Source of the DNA: Chloroflexota bacterium
GTDB taxonomy: Bacteria; Chloroflexota; UBA11872
NCBI GenBank assembly: GCA_022821645.1
Contig: JAJEDE010000016.1
Coordinates: 1-64,000 of the forward strand
Direction of reading: 5' to 3'
Length of the DNA: 64,000 nucleotides
The notes under the pieces were generated by a model that had not been told where the DNA came from, did no database searches, and saw only the letters and a program-made list of their open reading frames with translations. Position numbers and translations under genes: made by a program. Of this stretch, positions 8,955 to 16,869 are shown piece by piece; the first letter of the stretch is position 1; every line of letters begins with the position of its first letter.

Positions 8955-9659
8955 CTAGACCCGCGTCGCCGTGTGGATGGCCACCGAACCAAGCCCCAGG
9001 CGGCGCACGCGGACATCCGCGAACCCGGCCGCCGCGATCACCGCGGCCAGCTCTTCGGCGCTCAGAAACTCGTCAACCGACTGCGGAAGCCACGAATACG
9101 CACTGGCATGACGGCTCACCAGGCGGCCCATCAACGGAACCCAGCGATTGAAGTAGAGGCGAAAGACCTGACGCAGCAGCGGGTGACGCATGGGCGTCAT
9201 CTCCAGGATCACCAGGCGGCCGCCCGGCCGCAGCACCCGCGCCATAGCCGAAAAGACTTCCGGCAACCCGTCCACATTTCGTAGCAGAAACCCGCTCACC
9301 ACCACGTCAACCGACCTATCCGCCAGCGGCGGGCGCAAGGCGTCGCCCATGACGAACCGGGTGCGTTCGCTGACCTGCGTCCGTTCGGCGCGATGCTTTG
9401 CGACATCGAGCATTGCCCCGGCGAAGTCCAGGCCGACGACCTCAGGACCGGCGCCCGCACGTGCGAGCGCCAGCGCCAGATCGCCCGTGCCCGTGCCGAC
9501 GTCCAGCACCACGCGCGGCTTCGCCGCCAGGGCCTCCCGAATGGCCCGCCGCCGCCAGCCGTGGTGCATGCCGAGGCTGATCAGAAAATTGAGCAGGTCG
9601 TAGCGCGGCGCGATCGCGTCAAACATCGGCCGCACCCAGGGGGCCTTACGCTCAGACAC
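8955..9659 (-). CDS. ubiE: Demethylmenaquinone/ubiquinone C-methyltransferase UbiE/MenG
   Basis: A 234-residue class I SAM methyltransferase of the UbiE/MenG family, catalysing the last C-methylation of menaquinone at the membrane surface. Characteristic motifs are the N-terminal VRPMFDAIAPRYDLLN, the SAM-binding DVGTGTGDLALAL and the GFLLRNVDGLPEVF segment; the last corresponds to the GLRNV motif that separates this family from other methyltransferases. It starts with GTG 17 bp after the polyprenyl synthase gene. The two together make a menaquinone pair: side chain synthesis and ring methylation. Confidence 0.92.
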   Translation of the reverse strand: MSERKAPWVRPMFDAIAPRYDLLNFLISLGMHHGWRRRAIREALAAKPRVVLDVGTGTGDLALALARAGAGPEVVGLDFAGAMLDVAKHRAERTQVSERTRFVMGDALRPPLADRSVDVVVSGFLLRNVDGLPEVFSAMARVLRPGGRLVILEMTPMRHPLLRQVFRLYFNRWVPLMGRLVSRHASAYSWLPQSVDEFLSAEELAAVIAAAGFADVRVRRLGLGSVAIHTATRV

Positions 9660-9676
9660 GGCGTGAGCCGCGAATG

Positions 9677-10672
9677 CTAGGAGTGCCGATCCGTCGCGTA
9701 CGTGACGAGATCGGCCAGGGCGTCAAACGCCGGATCGGACGGCAGCTGTCGCAGGGCCGCACGCGCCTGGTCGGCAAATGCCTCGGCCGCCGCGCGCGCC
9801 GCGTCCACCGCGCCTGATACACGCAGCGTTTCGATGGCTTCCTCTACCTCGGCGTCGGAAAGTCCCTCGCCATCCGCCAGCCGGGTCATCACCGGCGACG
9901 GCGCGGCGGCGCCCTTGAGGTATTCCACCACCGGCAAGGTCAGCAGGCCGGCCCGCAGGTCGCCGCCTACCGGCTTGCCGGTCTCATGCGAAACACCCGC
10001 AACGTCCAGGACATCGTCCGTTACCTGAAACGCCATGCCGAGCGACCATCCAAGATCGTGCAGCGCCCGCGCCTCGTCGTCCGGCGCGTCCGCCAGGACC
10101 GCCGTGGCGTCGCATGCCAGGGCGATCAGGGCGGCCGTCTTGCCACCGATCTTTTCCAGGTACTGCCGGCGCGTCGCTTCGGAATCGCCGTTGAAACTGG
10201 GGAAAACAAACTCGCTGCGCGACATCACGTGGATGGTGTCCGCGAACTGCCGCACGATCTTCGGGCGGTTGAGCCTGGCGACCAGGTCCGCCGCGCTGGC
10301 GAAAAGGTAATCGCCCGCCAGGACCGCGACTTTGGTCGACCAGGCCGCGTGAACCGACGGCTGCCCGCGGCGCGAGTCCGCCTCGTCCACGATGTCGTCA
10401 TGCACCAGCGTGGCGCTGTGGAGCACCTCCGTGCCCGTCGCCAGCAGCACGACCTCCTCGGGGTCCACCCGGTAGGCCTGCCCGATAAGGAGGGCAATCG
10501 CCGGTCGCAATCGCTTGCCCGAGCCGCCCAAGACCGACGCCAGCACGCTTTGCAGCATGGGGAGCTGGCTATCCGCTACGCAGCGGTCCAACTCCGCTTC
10601 GACCCGGGCCTGTCCCATCTGTACCGGGGCCAGGATCTCCGCGAGGTCACGCGGCGGCCCTCGGTCCGTCAC
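9677..10672 (-). CDS. Long-chain trans-polyprenyl diphosphate synthase (menaquinone side chain)
   Basis: A 331-residue trans-isoprenyl diphosphate synthase, condensing isopentenyl diphosphate onto an allylic primer. The first Asp-rich motif is LVHDDIVDEADSRRG, a DDxxD form; the second is FQVTDDVLDVAG. The GSGKRLRPAIALL segment and a short residue before the first DD suggest a long-chain enzyme, and the neighbouring ubiE supports menaquinone. I chose the GTG at 10672 because it overlaps the tatD stop as GTGA, a usual coupling arrangement. An upstream GTG at 10726 would add 18 unconserved residues and overlap tatD by 58 bp. Confidence 0.9.
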   Translation of the reverse strand: MTDRGPPRDLAEILAPVQMGQARVEAELDRCVADSQLPMLQSVLASVLGGSGKRLRPAIALLIGQAYRVDPEEVVLLATGTEVLHSATLVHDDIVDEADSRRGQPSVHAAWSTKVAVLAGDYLFASAADLVARLNRPKIVRQFADTIHVMSRSEFVFPSFNGDSEATRRQYLEKIGGKTAALIALACDATAVLADAPDDEARALHDLGWSLGMAFQVTDDVLDVAGVSHETGKPVGGDLRAGLLTLPVVEYLKGAAAPSPVMTRLADGEGLSDAEVEEAIETLRVSGAVDAARAAAEAFADQARAALRQLPSDPAFDALADLVTYATDRHS

Positions 10673-11439
10673 GGCGGAGGAACGCACCGAAACAACTCTC
10701 GAGCGTTGTGCGTCGTGGTTGCGCACAGCGAGGATACCGAGACATTTCGTATGGCCGCGACCACGGCCGCGGTATGCGGCAGGTAGGCCGGCTCGTTGCG
10801 GCGGCCGCGCATCGGGGTTGGCGCCAGGTACGGCGCATCCGTCTCGATGAGCAGCCGTTCGGACGGAACCTTGGCCGCCGATGCCCGCACGTCGTCTGCG
10901 TTCTTGAACGTCACGATGCCCGAAAACGAGACATGCAGTCCCAGGTCCACGAACCGCTGCACGGTCTCCGGCGGTCCCGTGAAGCTGTGCATGACGCCGC
11001 CGGCTGGTCCCAACTCCTCGCGCAGCACGGCTTCCACGGCGTCCAGGCTCTCGCGCTGATGCACCACTACAGGCAGATCGAGTTCCGCCGCCAACCGGCA
11101 GTGGGCGCGGAACGCGTGCTCTTGCAGCGCCTGCGGCTGGTGATTGCGGTAGAAGTCCAGGCCGGTTTCGCCGATGGCCCGGACGTTGGCGGCCCCGGCC
11201 AGATCGCGAAGAGCCTGGACGGTCGTCGCGTCGAAGCCGCCGCAGTCATGCGGATGGACGCCCACCGTGGCGTACCAGCCGCCAAACGCTCGACCAAGCG
11301 CGATGGCCCGGCTACTCGTATCCAGATCGCTCGCGACAACCAGCGCCTCGGAAACTCCAGCGCTTCGGGCCCGCTCGTGGATGGCGTCCAGATCGTCGGC
11401 AAACCCCGGATCGGCCAGGTGGGCGTGGCTATCGAACAG
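10669..11439 (-). CDS. tatD: TatD-family metal-dependent DNase
   Basis: About 256 residues of the TatD hydrolase family, a TIM-barrel metallo-nuclease linked to 3'-5' exonuclease activity on DNA and to D-aminoacyl-tRNA hydrolysis. The first metal motif is FDSHAHL; the others are GVHPHD, AIGETGLDFYRN, HQRES, GVMHSFTG and LLIETDAPYLAP. The frame upstream has no ATG, GTG or TTG for about 30 codons, although the metG stop lies only 6 bases before FDSHAHL. CTG at 11439 gives the usual N-terminus; ATA at 11448 overlapping the metG TAG is the other candidate. Translation is thus probably coupled to metG. metG-tatD adjacency is common in bacteria. Confidence 0.9.
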   Translation of the reverse strand: MFDSHAHLADPGFADDLDAIHERARSAGVSEALVVASDLDTSSRAIALGRAFGGWYATVGVHPHDCGGFDATTVQALRDLAGAANVRAIGETGLDFYRNHQPQALQEHAFRAHCRLAAELDLPVVVHQRESLDAVEAVLREELGPAGGVMHSFTGPPETVQRFVDLGLHVSFSGIVTFKNADDVRASAAKVPSERLLIETDAPYLAPTPMRGRRNEPAYLPHTAAVVAAIRNVSVSSLCATTTHNARELFRCVPPP

Positions 11440-11444
11440 CTCGG

Positions 11445-12968
11445 CTATCCGTCCAGGCGTGGGAACAGCGGCGGACCGCCCGGTACTCGCTGCCCCGCTG
11501 CAATCACGCCGGCGTCCTCGCCCCAACCCGCCGGCCGTCCCGAGATTCCCAACTGCTCCTCGATTCGATCGGCCGTATGCGGCGTGGCCGGACGAATCAT
11601 GGTGGCGATGCGCGGCAGTGCGTCCATGAGCATGGCGAGCACCGTCCGCAGGCGCGGCTGCTGGGCCTCGTCCCGCGCCAGCCGCCAGGGTTCGGTCCGT
11701 TCGATGTACTGGTTCACCGCCGTGATGTAGCGCCAGACCGCGGCCAGCGCCAGGTGAAAGCGCCAGTTCTCGTAGTGGTGGGCCGCAAGTTCCCAGGCCG
11801 TCTGCTCGGCCGCCCGCAATTCGGACTCCTGGCTGGTCAGATCGGTCAACTCGGGCGCGATGCCGGCCAGGTAGCGGTGCAGCATGGAGGTGCTGCGCAG
11901 CACCAGGTTGCCCAGGTCGTTGCCAAGATCGTGCTGGTAGCGGCGCGCCATGCCTTCCCAGGTGAAGTCGCCGTCGCGCTCGTAGGCCACTTCGCGCAGC
12001 AGGAAATAGCGCAACGCATCCGAGCCGAACCGTTCCACCACCTCGGCCGGCCGCACCACGTGACCGCCGCTCTGGCTCAACTCCTCGCCGGCAAAGTTCA
12101 CCCAGCCATGCACGCACACCTGCCGCGGCACCTCGACCCCGGCCGCCATCAGCATGGCCGGCCAGTAAATCGCGTGGAAGCGCACGATGTCCTTGCCGAC
12201 CACGTGCGCGTCGGCCGGCCAGCGCCCGGCGAAAAGCTCGTCGCCGCCGGGCTGACCGAAACCAATCCCCGTGATGTAGTTGATCAGCGCGTCGAACCAG
12301 ACGTAAATGACGTGCTGGGGATCGTTCGGCAGCGGCAGGCCCCAGCCGCCGCTGGCCCGCGAGATGCTGAAGTCCTTCAGCCCCTGGCGCAGGAAACCCA
12401 GCATCTCGTTGCGCCGCGACTCCGGCCAGACAAAGTCCGGGCGCTGCTCGTAGAGCTCCAGCAGCGGCTCCTGGTAATTAGACAGGGCGAAGAAGTAGTT
12501 GTCCTCTTCCACCCATTCGGGCGGTACGCGATGCGTCGGGCAACACCCGTCCACGAGTTCCTCGTCGCCGTAAAACGCCTCGCAGCGCACGCAATACCAG
12601 CCCTCGTACCTGCCCTTGTAGATGTCGCCGTTCTCGTACACGCGCTTGTAGAACGCCTGAACCGTCTTCAGATGCCGCGGTTCGGTGGTGCGCACGAAGT
12701 CGTCGAACTCCACGCCCACCAGGTCCCAGGCCGTCTGGTAGCGCACCGCCGCCTGATCCACGTAGGTCTGGGTCTCGATCCCTTCCTCGCGCGCCGAACG
12801 GCTGACGCGCTGGCTGTTCTCGTCCAGCCCGCCCAGGAAAAAAACGTCCTGGCCCCGGAGCCGGCGATACCGCGCCATGGCGTCCGCCGTGATCATCTCG
12901 AACGAGTGACCCACGTGCGGCTCGCCGCTGGGATAGGGAATCGATGTGGTCAGGTAATAGCGCGACAA
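11445..12968 (-). CDS. metG: Methionyl-tRNA synthetase with altered KMSKS motif
   Basis: A 507-residue class I aminoacyl-tRNA synthetase charging tRNA-Met. The HIGH motif is HVGH (in EPHVGHSFEM), the editing/zinc insert has CVRCEAFYGDEEL and GCCPTH, and the methionine pocket and anticodon-binding helical domain (NDLGNLVLRS, ENWRFHLAL) are recognisable. The GTDEHG region reads GLDENSQ. The KMSKS loop, expected after HGWVNFAGE, reads ELSQS at residues 296-300, so both lysines are gone. There is no C-terminal tRNA-binding extension. It starts with TTG at 12968 and is second in the operon after rsmI. It is intact in length and frame, so either it works with a modified loop or another metG exists elsewhere. 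Confidence 0.88.
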   Translation of the reverse strand: MSRYYLTTSIPYPSGEPHVGHSFEMITADAMARYRRLRGQDVFFLGGLDENSQRVSRSAREEGIETQTYVDQAAVRYQTAWDLVGVEFDDFVRTTEPRHLKTVQAFYKRVYENGDIYKGRYEGWYCVRCEAFYGDEELVDGCCPTHRVPPEWVEEDNYFFALSNYQEPLLELYEQRPDFVWPESRRNEMLGFLRQGLKDFSISRASGGWGLPLPNDPQHVIYVWFDALINYITGIGFGQPGGDELFAGRWPADAHVVGKDIVRFHAIYWPAMLMAAGVEVPRQVCVHGWVNFAGEELSQSGGHVVRPAEVVERFGSDALRYFLLREVAYERDGDFTWEGMARRYQHDLGNDLGNLVLRSTSMLHRYLAGIAPELTDLTSQESELRAAEQTAWELAAHHYENWRFHLALAAVWRYITAVNQYIERTEPWRLARDEAQQPRLRTVLAMLMDALPRIATMIRPATPHTADRIEEQLGISGRPAGWGEDAGVIAAGQRVPGGPPLFPRLDG

Positions 12969-13007
12969 GGTGGCGACAGTGACCTTGAGGTGGTCGACCG
13001 CGCGATT

Positions 13008-13853
13008 CTACGCGCTGCCGTGGGGCGGTTCGCGCAACTCCCGCGCAATTCGGTAGACATCTTCCCGGGGCAGCGAGAGGGCGCGCGCCACGGCTCCGGC
13101 CGCCTTGCCCGGACGCATTCCGGCCTCCAGGCGGCTTCGCAGCTGCTCCTCCACCGTCGTCCGGTCGACCTGGGGCGACTCCGTCACACCGCCAACGTCA
13201 ACCACGATCGTCAACTCCCCGCGCGCGCCCACGACCGCCGCGTGGTTGGCAATGTCCGCCAGCGTTGACTCACGGATCTCCTCGTGCAGCTTGGTCAACT
13301 CGCGGCACATCGCCGCCGGCACGTCGCCCAGCCACGCCTCAAGTTCGGCCAGGCGCTCCGCCGCGCCGTGCGGCGGCAGGTAGATCACCAGCGTCCGCGA
13401 GGTGTCCGCGGCCCGGCGCACCAGGCGTTCGCGACGGACCCGCCGCTCCGGCAGGAACGCCAGGAAGGCCACCGGCTGGCGCGCGAAGGACACCACGGAG
13501 AGCGCCGCCGTCAGCGCGGATGGTCCCGGGATTGGAACCACCGGCAGCCCTTCGGCTCGCACACGCGCCAGCAGGTCCGGCCCCGGATCGGAAACGCCCG
13601 GCGTGCCCGCGTCCACGATCAGCGCCACATCGCCGGCGCGCAGGCGCTGGATAATCGCGTCCTCGCGGCTCTCGGGGCTGTCCTCCCGGTAGGTAATCAC
13701 CTTGGGGGCGCCGCCCACGTGACCCAGCAGCTTGCGGGCGCGCTGCGCGTCTTCGGCGACGACAACATCCACCGAGCGCAGCACGCGCACCGCCCGGAGG
13801 GTCAGATCCTCCAGGTTGCCAATTGGCGTGGCGACCACAAACAGGGTGCCCAT
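13008..13853 (-). CDS. rsmI: 16S rRNA (cytidine1402-2'-O)-methyltransferase RsmI
   Basis: A 281-residue tetrapyrrole-methylase-fold enzyme that 2'-O-methylates C1402 in the decoding centre of 16S rRNA. The N-terminal GTLFVVATPIGNLEDLTLRA, the VVAEDAQRARKLL segment, the DAGTPGVSDPGP loop and PGPSALTAALSV are all standard RsmI motifs. The last 50 residues form the small C-terminal helical domain (GKAAGAVARAL, PREDVYR). It starts with ATG at 13853 and is the first gene of the leftward run to murE, 39 bp before metG. A promoter is expected between 13854 and 13897, but none is clear. Confidence 0.93.
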   Translation of the reverse strand: MGTLFVVATPIGNLEDLTLRAVRVLRSVDVVVAEDAQRARKLLGHVGGAPKVITYREDSPESREDAIIQRLRAGDVALIVDAGTPGVSDPGPDLLARVRAEGLPVVPIPGPSALTAALSVVSFARQPVAFLAFLPERRVRRERLVRRAADTSRTLVIYLPPHGAAERLAELEAWLGDVPAAMCRELTKLHEEIRESTLADIANHAAVVGARGELTIVVDVGGVTESPQVDRTTVEEQLRSRLEAGMRPGKAAGAVARALSLPREDVYRIARELREPPHGSA

Positions 13854-13897
13854 GCGGCGAGTCTACGCAGCAACTCGCGCGACCGGTCGAAATGGCA

Positions 13898-13936
13898 AGG
13901 GGCCGGGCCCGGACGAAAGTCCGTGGCCCGGCCCCT
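13898..13936 (-). terminator. Strong GC hairpin, terminator of the glycoside hydrolase gene
   Basis: A 12-bp perfect stem (AGGGGCCGGGCC with GGCCCGGCCCCT) is extended, after a small bulge, by GGAC/GTCC around a GAAA loop. On the minus strand it begins 14 bases after the stop of the secreted hydrolase gene and 44 bases before the rsmI start. Only a short T-poor tract (TTGCCATTT) follows, so termination may be partial, or the hairpin may protect the 3' end. Confidence 0.7.
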
Positions 13937-13950
13937 GTACGTACGTCCGC

Positions 13951-15885
13951 CTACTTGGGCATCGCCCTGATGGCGTTATACGCCGGTCGCGGCGACAAGT
14001 CGGGCCTCAGGATGCCGAAGGCCCACTTCTCGTCCGTGTTCGGCACAACCTGCTGGAAGTTCAGGTTCCACATGATCATGTGGGTGACGTACGGGCTTTC
14101 AGCCCGGACCTTGGCGAAGGACCGCGTCAGGAACGCCGCCTGATCGGCTTCCGAGTTGCAGCGCGCGTACTCGTACCCCGCGGCTGGCGCGGCTGGCCCG
14201 CCCGGTCCCTGAATCGTGGCCCAGCCGAACTCGGTGAACCAGACGGTCTTCTCCGGGTGCCCGCGAGCCGCCATCAGGTTGTACAGCTCCTTGTAGCGGT
14301 CGAAGAAGAAGCTGGGGTGATTGGTCCAACCGCCGTTGCACTTGGCGTTGCTGTTGCGCGCCGCCTCGTTGAGCCAGTCATCCGGAGCATTGGGGCCGCC
14401 GTTCGGGTGTACACCCAGCGCTTCGAAGTAGTTGAAGACCTCGCCGTTGTTGTGGTCGAAGACGCGCTGCAGGTAGATAGCGTCGTCGATGCCCACGTTG
14501 TTGTTGAACACACCCGTCGGGGTCGGCGCGCCAAGGATGACGATCGCGTTCGGGTCCGACTCCTTCACGCCCCGGTAACCATTCTTGACCAGGTCAACGA
14601 ACTGTCCGTACGAAGCGTTCGAGAAGGTGCCCCACTCCAGCGAGAGGTTCTCCTCATTCCAGATCTCATAGGCCTGTACGCGGCCCTTGTAGCGCGCGGC
14701 GATCTCACGCATGAAATCGCGCAGCTTCGTCGGGTCGGCGGGTCGCCCGTGTCCGGTGCCCCGCTTGCTCGCTTCGGCCTTATAGAAGTCCGGTGACTTC
14801 ACGACGCTCAGCAGGATATTCAACCCCTTGGCGTTCATCGTATTCACCAGGCGATCCGTCGGACCCCAGTTGAAGACGCCGGGGCGGTTCTCCACTTCCT
14901 CCCACGGAATCTGCTGCTTGACCCAGTTCAGCCCGGCGGCCTTGACGATATCGGCCAACTGGCCGTCTTCATTAAGGCGATATTCGCCCTGGATGCCAAA
15001 GCCGGTCAGCCCGCGCGGAAGGACGCGCGGTGCGGGTATCGAGCCAACGGTCGTCGGACGGGTTCTCGGCGTGGTGTCCGGCGCTTCAGTCGGCGCGGCA
15101 GTCGGCTGCGGAGCCGTCCTTGGCGGGGCCGTCGCCGCGCGACCGCCAGCCTCGGCCGCGGTAATCGGCGGCTTGGCCGCGTTGGGAATGATCACGTTGC
15201 TGAGCTTCTTCACCTTGTCCGGCACGTTTTGCCGACCCACCGCCCCGATCGACGTCCCGGGGGCGGGCACGTTCCAGACCTCGAACACGATGCGCTGCGC
15301 GCGCAGCAACTGGAGCCCCTGCGGGTTGCCGTTGACTTCGCGTTCCTCGTAGCGGATCGGCAGCCCGTAGAGGTTCAACCAGTTCGGTTCTCGCAGGAAC
15401 TCGGCCCGGATCTTCGGATTCGCGTCCAGCAGCGCCAGGTGATTCCGAACGATGACCGAGAAGTCGGTCACGCCCCGGTCCGCGGCCAGAACCTGGTGCG
15501 GCGGCACGTTGGGCAGGTCAACGTTGGGATAGCGGTTGGCCAGCGCGTCCAGCGTGTTGTACCAGTTCATGCGCCGGTTCGTTGAATCCCATTGCAGGAT
15601 CACCTTCTGGAAGGCCTGCAACGTGAACGGACCCTCCACCCAGCGTCCGCTGATCGGGTAGCCCAGGGCCTGGAGGTCCTTGTCTTTCGTGAAGTCCCAC
15701 ATCGGGACCCCGCCGGCATTCGTCACGGCGTAGCCGTCGTCGTCGCGTTCGGGCGTGTCACCGCCCGTCGCCGTAAACAAGCATCCGTCGTTCAGTGGAA
15801 TGCCATCGCATTCGAAGGCCTGGACTGGAGCAGCCATGGCCAACACGACCAGCAACACGACCACACCAACGACTAGCTTGCGCAT
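13951..15885 (-). CDS. Secreted glycoside hydrolase-like protein (clan A TIM barrel)
   Basis: A 644-residue exported protein. A signal peptide (MRKLVVGVVVLLVVLAMAA) is followed by a roughly 200-residue N-terminal domain with GYPISGRW and QAFQKVILQWD, like repeats seen in other Chloroflexota surface proteins. A Pro/Thr-rich linker comes next (about residues 240-290), then a C-terminal TIM-barrel hydrolase. The catalytic acid/base Glu is in YEIWNEEN (about residue 411) and the nucleophile Glu in VWFTEFGW (about residue 552), the spacing expected of clan GH-A families such as GH5 or GH39. The ATG at 15885 has GGGGAG 5 bases before it. The substrate is probably an extracellular polysaccharide; exact family undecided. 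Confidence 0.82.
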   Translation of the reverse strand: MRKLVVGVVVLLVVLAMAAPVQAFECDGIPLNDGCLFTATGGDTPERDDDGYAVTNAGGVPMWDFTKDKDLQALGYPISGRWVEGPFTLQAFQKVILQWDSTNRRMNWYNTLDALANRYPNVDLPNVPPHQVLAADRGVTDFSVIVRNHLALLDANPKIRAEFLREPNWLNLYGLPIRYEEREVNGNPQGLQLLRAQRIVFEVWNVPAPGTSIGAVGRQNVPDKVKKLSNVIIPNAAKPPITAAEAGGRAATAPPRTAPQPTAAPTEAPDTTPRTRPTTVGSIPAPRVLPRGLTGFGIQGEYRLNEDGQLADIVKAAGLNWVKQQIPWEEVENRPGVFNWGPTDRLVNTMNAKGLNILLSVVKSPDFYKAEASKRGTGHGRPADPTKLRDFMREIAARYKGRVQAYEIWNEENLSLEWGTFSNASYGQFVDLVKNGYRGVKESDPNAIVILGAPTPTGVFNNNVGIDDAIYLQRVFDHNNGEVFNYFEALGVHPNGGPNAPDDWLNEAARNSNAKCNGGWTNHPSFFFDRYKELYNLMAARGHPEKTVWFTEFGWATIQGPGGPAAPAAGYEYARCNSEADQAAFLTRSFAKVRAESPYVTHMIMWNLNFQQVVPNTDEKWAFGILRPDLSPRPAYNAIRAMPK

Positions 15886-16058
15886 CTCGACTCCCCGGGG
15901 CGACGGCCGGCGGCAAGGCCATGTCATAGCGCCGCCACGAATATCAACGCTCGGGCATCCAGTCTGTTACGTGAACTTCACCGGCGCAACACCCCGAGCC
16001 CCGCGCGCCCCGGCGGGCATTGACGGGCGGACGACGAACGATGGGGCGCGTACCGTCC

Positions 16059-16778
16059 CTAGTTCGAGTGGAAGTGCGTCCGGATGACGTGGTTCAGCAG
16101 ATCGGCCGTGCATTCGGCGCAGTAAATCGTGCGGGTTTCGTGTTCCTCCCGCGCATAGGCCAGCAACTGCCCGGCGTCGGCGGCAAAGCGCAGCGCGCAA
16201 CGGTTCAGGCACACCGGACGGCCAAGGGCCATTTCCACGTTTGACCCACGGTCGGCGGCGGGTAGCTCCAGCACCTGGCCAAACGCGTTGATGGCCAGCC
16301 GCCGCAAGGCTGCCTGCCGCTCCGACGCCCGCGCGATCGCGCGCAGGCGGTGCACCGACATCACCGCGGCCAGGTTCGGCCGGCAACTGGCGAACACATG
16401 CGGATCGCTCTGCGGCGAGATGTTGTGCTCCGGCGCGTCCCGCAAGTCGTGGTCCAGGATGGCCACGTCATAGTGCGGTCCGGCCTGCTGCCACGGCTCC
16501 TGCTCGAACGTCCGGATGTAGCGCGGTCCCACGATCTGTCCGTTCTCGACGTCAAGGCTCTGTTCCACGTACCAGAGCGTGCTCCAGTATGGTGAGCCGC
16601 GCGGAAGCTGCGGGATCACCCAGGTCCCGAACGGCCGCAACTGGCCGCGCTCCACGCTGAACCCGGCGCGCTGGCCCAGCACCAGCGCGACCTCCTGCAG
16701 GTGCGCAATCGTGGAAACCACGGTTTCGGCTTCCCAGCTTTCCACCCCCGGCGTCCATTGAAAGGAGATCGACTTCAT
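16059..16778 (-). CDS. Zinc-metallopeptidase-like protein with all metal ligands replaced
   Basis: A 239-residue protein I relate to small archaemetzincin-like bacterial peptidases. Those have HExxH, then GERTxNVE, SLGxHCxNxCVMR and a C-terminal CxxC. Here the order of landmarks is kept (DVAILDHDL, FASCRPNLAAVMSVHRL, NVEMALG, CLNRCALR, YCAECTADL), but the HExxH position reads NAFGQ (residues 164-168) and the HC ligand reads VC. So no zinc site remains. The relationship comes from memory of family motifs, not from a search. The ATG at 16778 was chosen because similarity starts there; a longer frame reaches 16901 but overlaps the divergent MutL-like gene. The frame is open and codon use is normal, so it appears maintained. 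Confidence 0.6.
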   Translation of the reverse strand: MKSISFQWTPGVESWEAETVVSTIAHLQEVALVLGQRAGFSVERGQLRPFGTWVIPQLPRGSPYWSTLWYVEQSLDVENGQIVGPRYIRTFEQEPWQQAGPHYDVAILDHDLRDAPEHNISPQSDPHVFASCRPNLAAVMSVHRLRAIARASERQAALRRLAINAFGQVLELPAADRGSNVEMALGRPVCLNRCALRFAADAGQLLAYAREEHETRTIYCAECTADLLNHVIRTHFHSN

Positions 16779-16869
16779 GGACCACACCGGCCGCTGGCGC
16801 CCGGCTGCCGGACCGCGCGTATTCGCTTCGCCTCGTTCATACTGATACGAGTATGCGACGCCTTCCCCG

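Noticed and set aside
11577-13268. A 563-codon + strand frame opposite metG and rsmI
   Set aside because: Same antisense effect; the minus strand encodes two clear housekeeping proteins.
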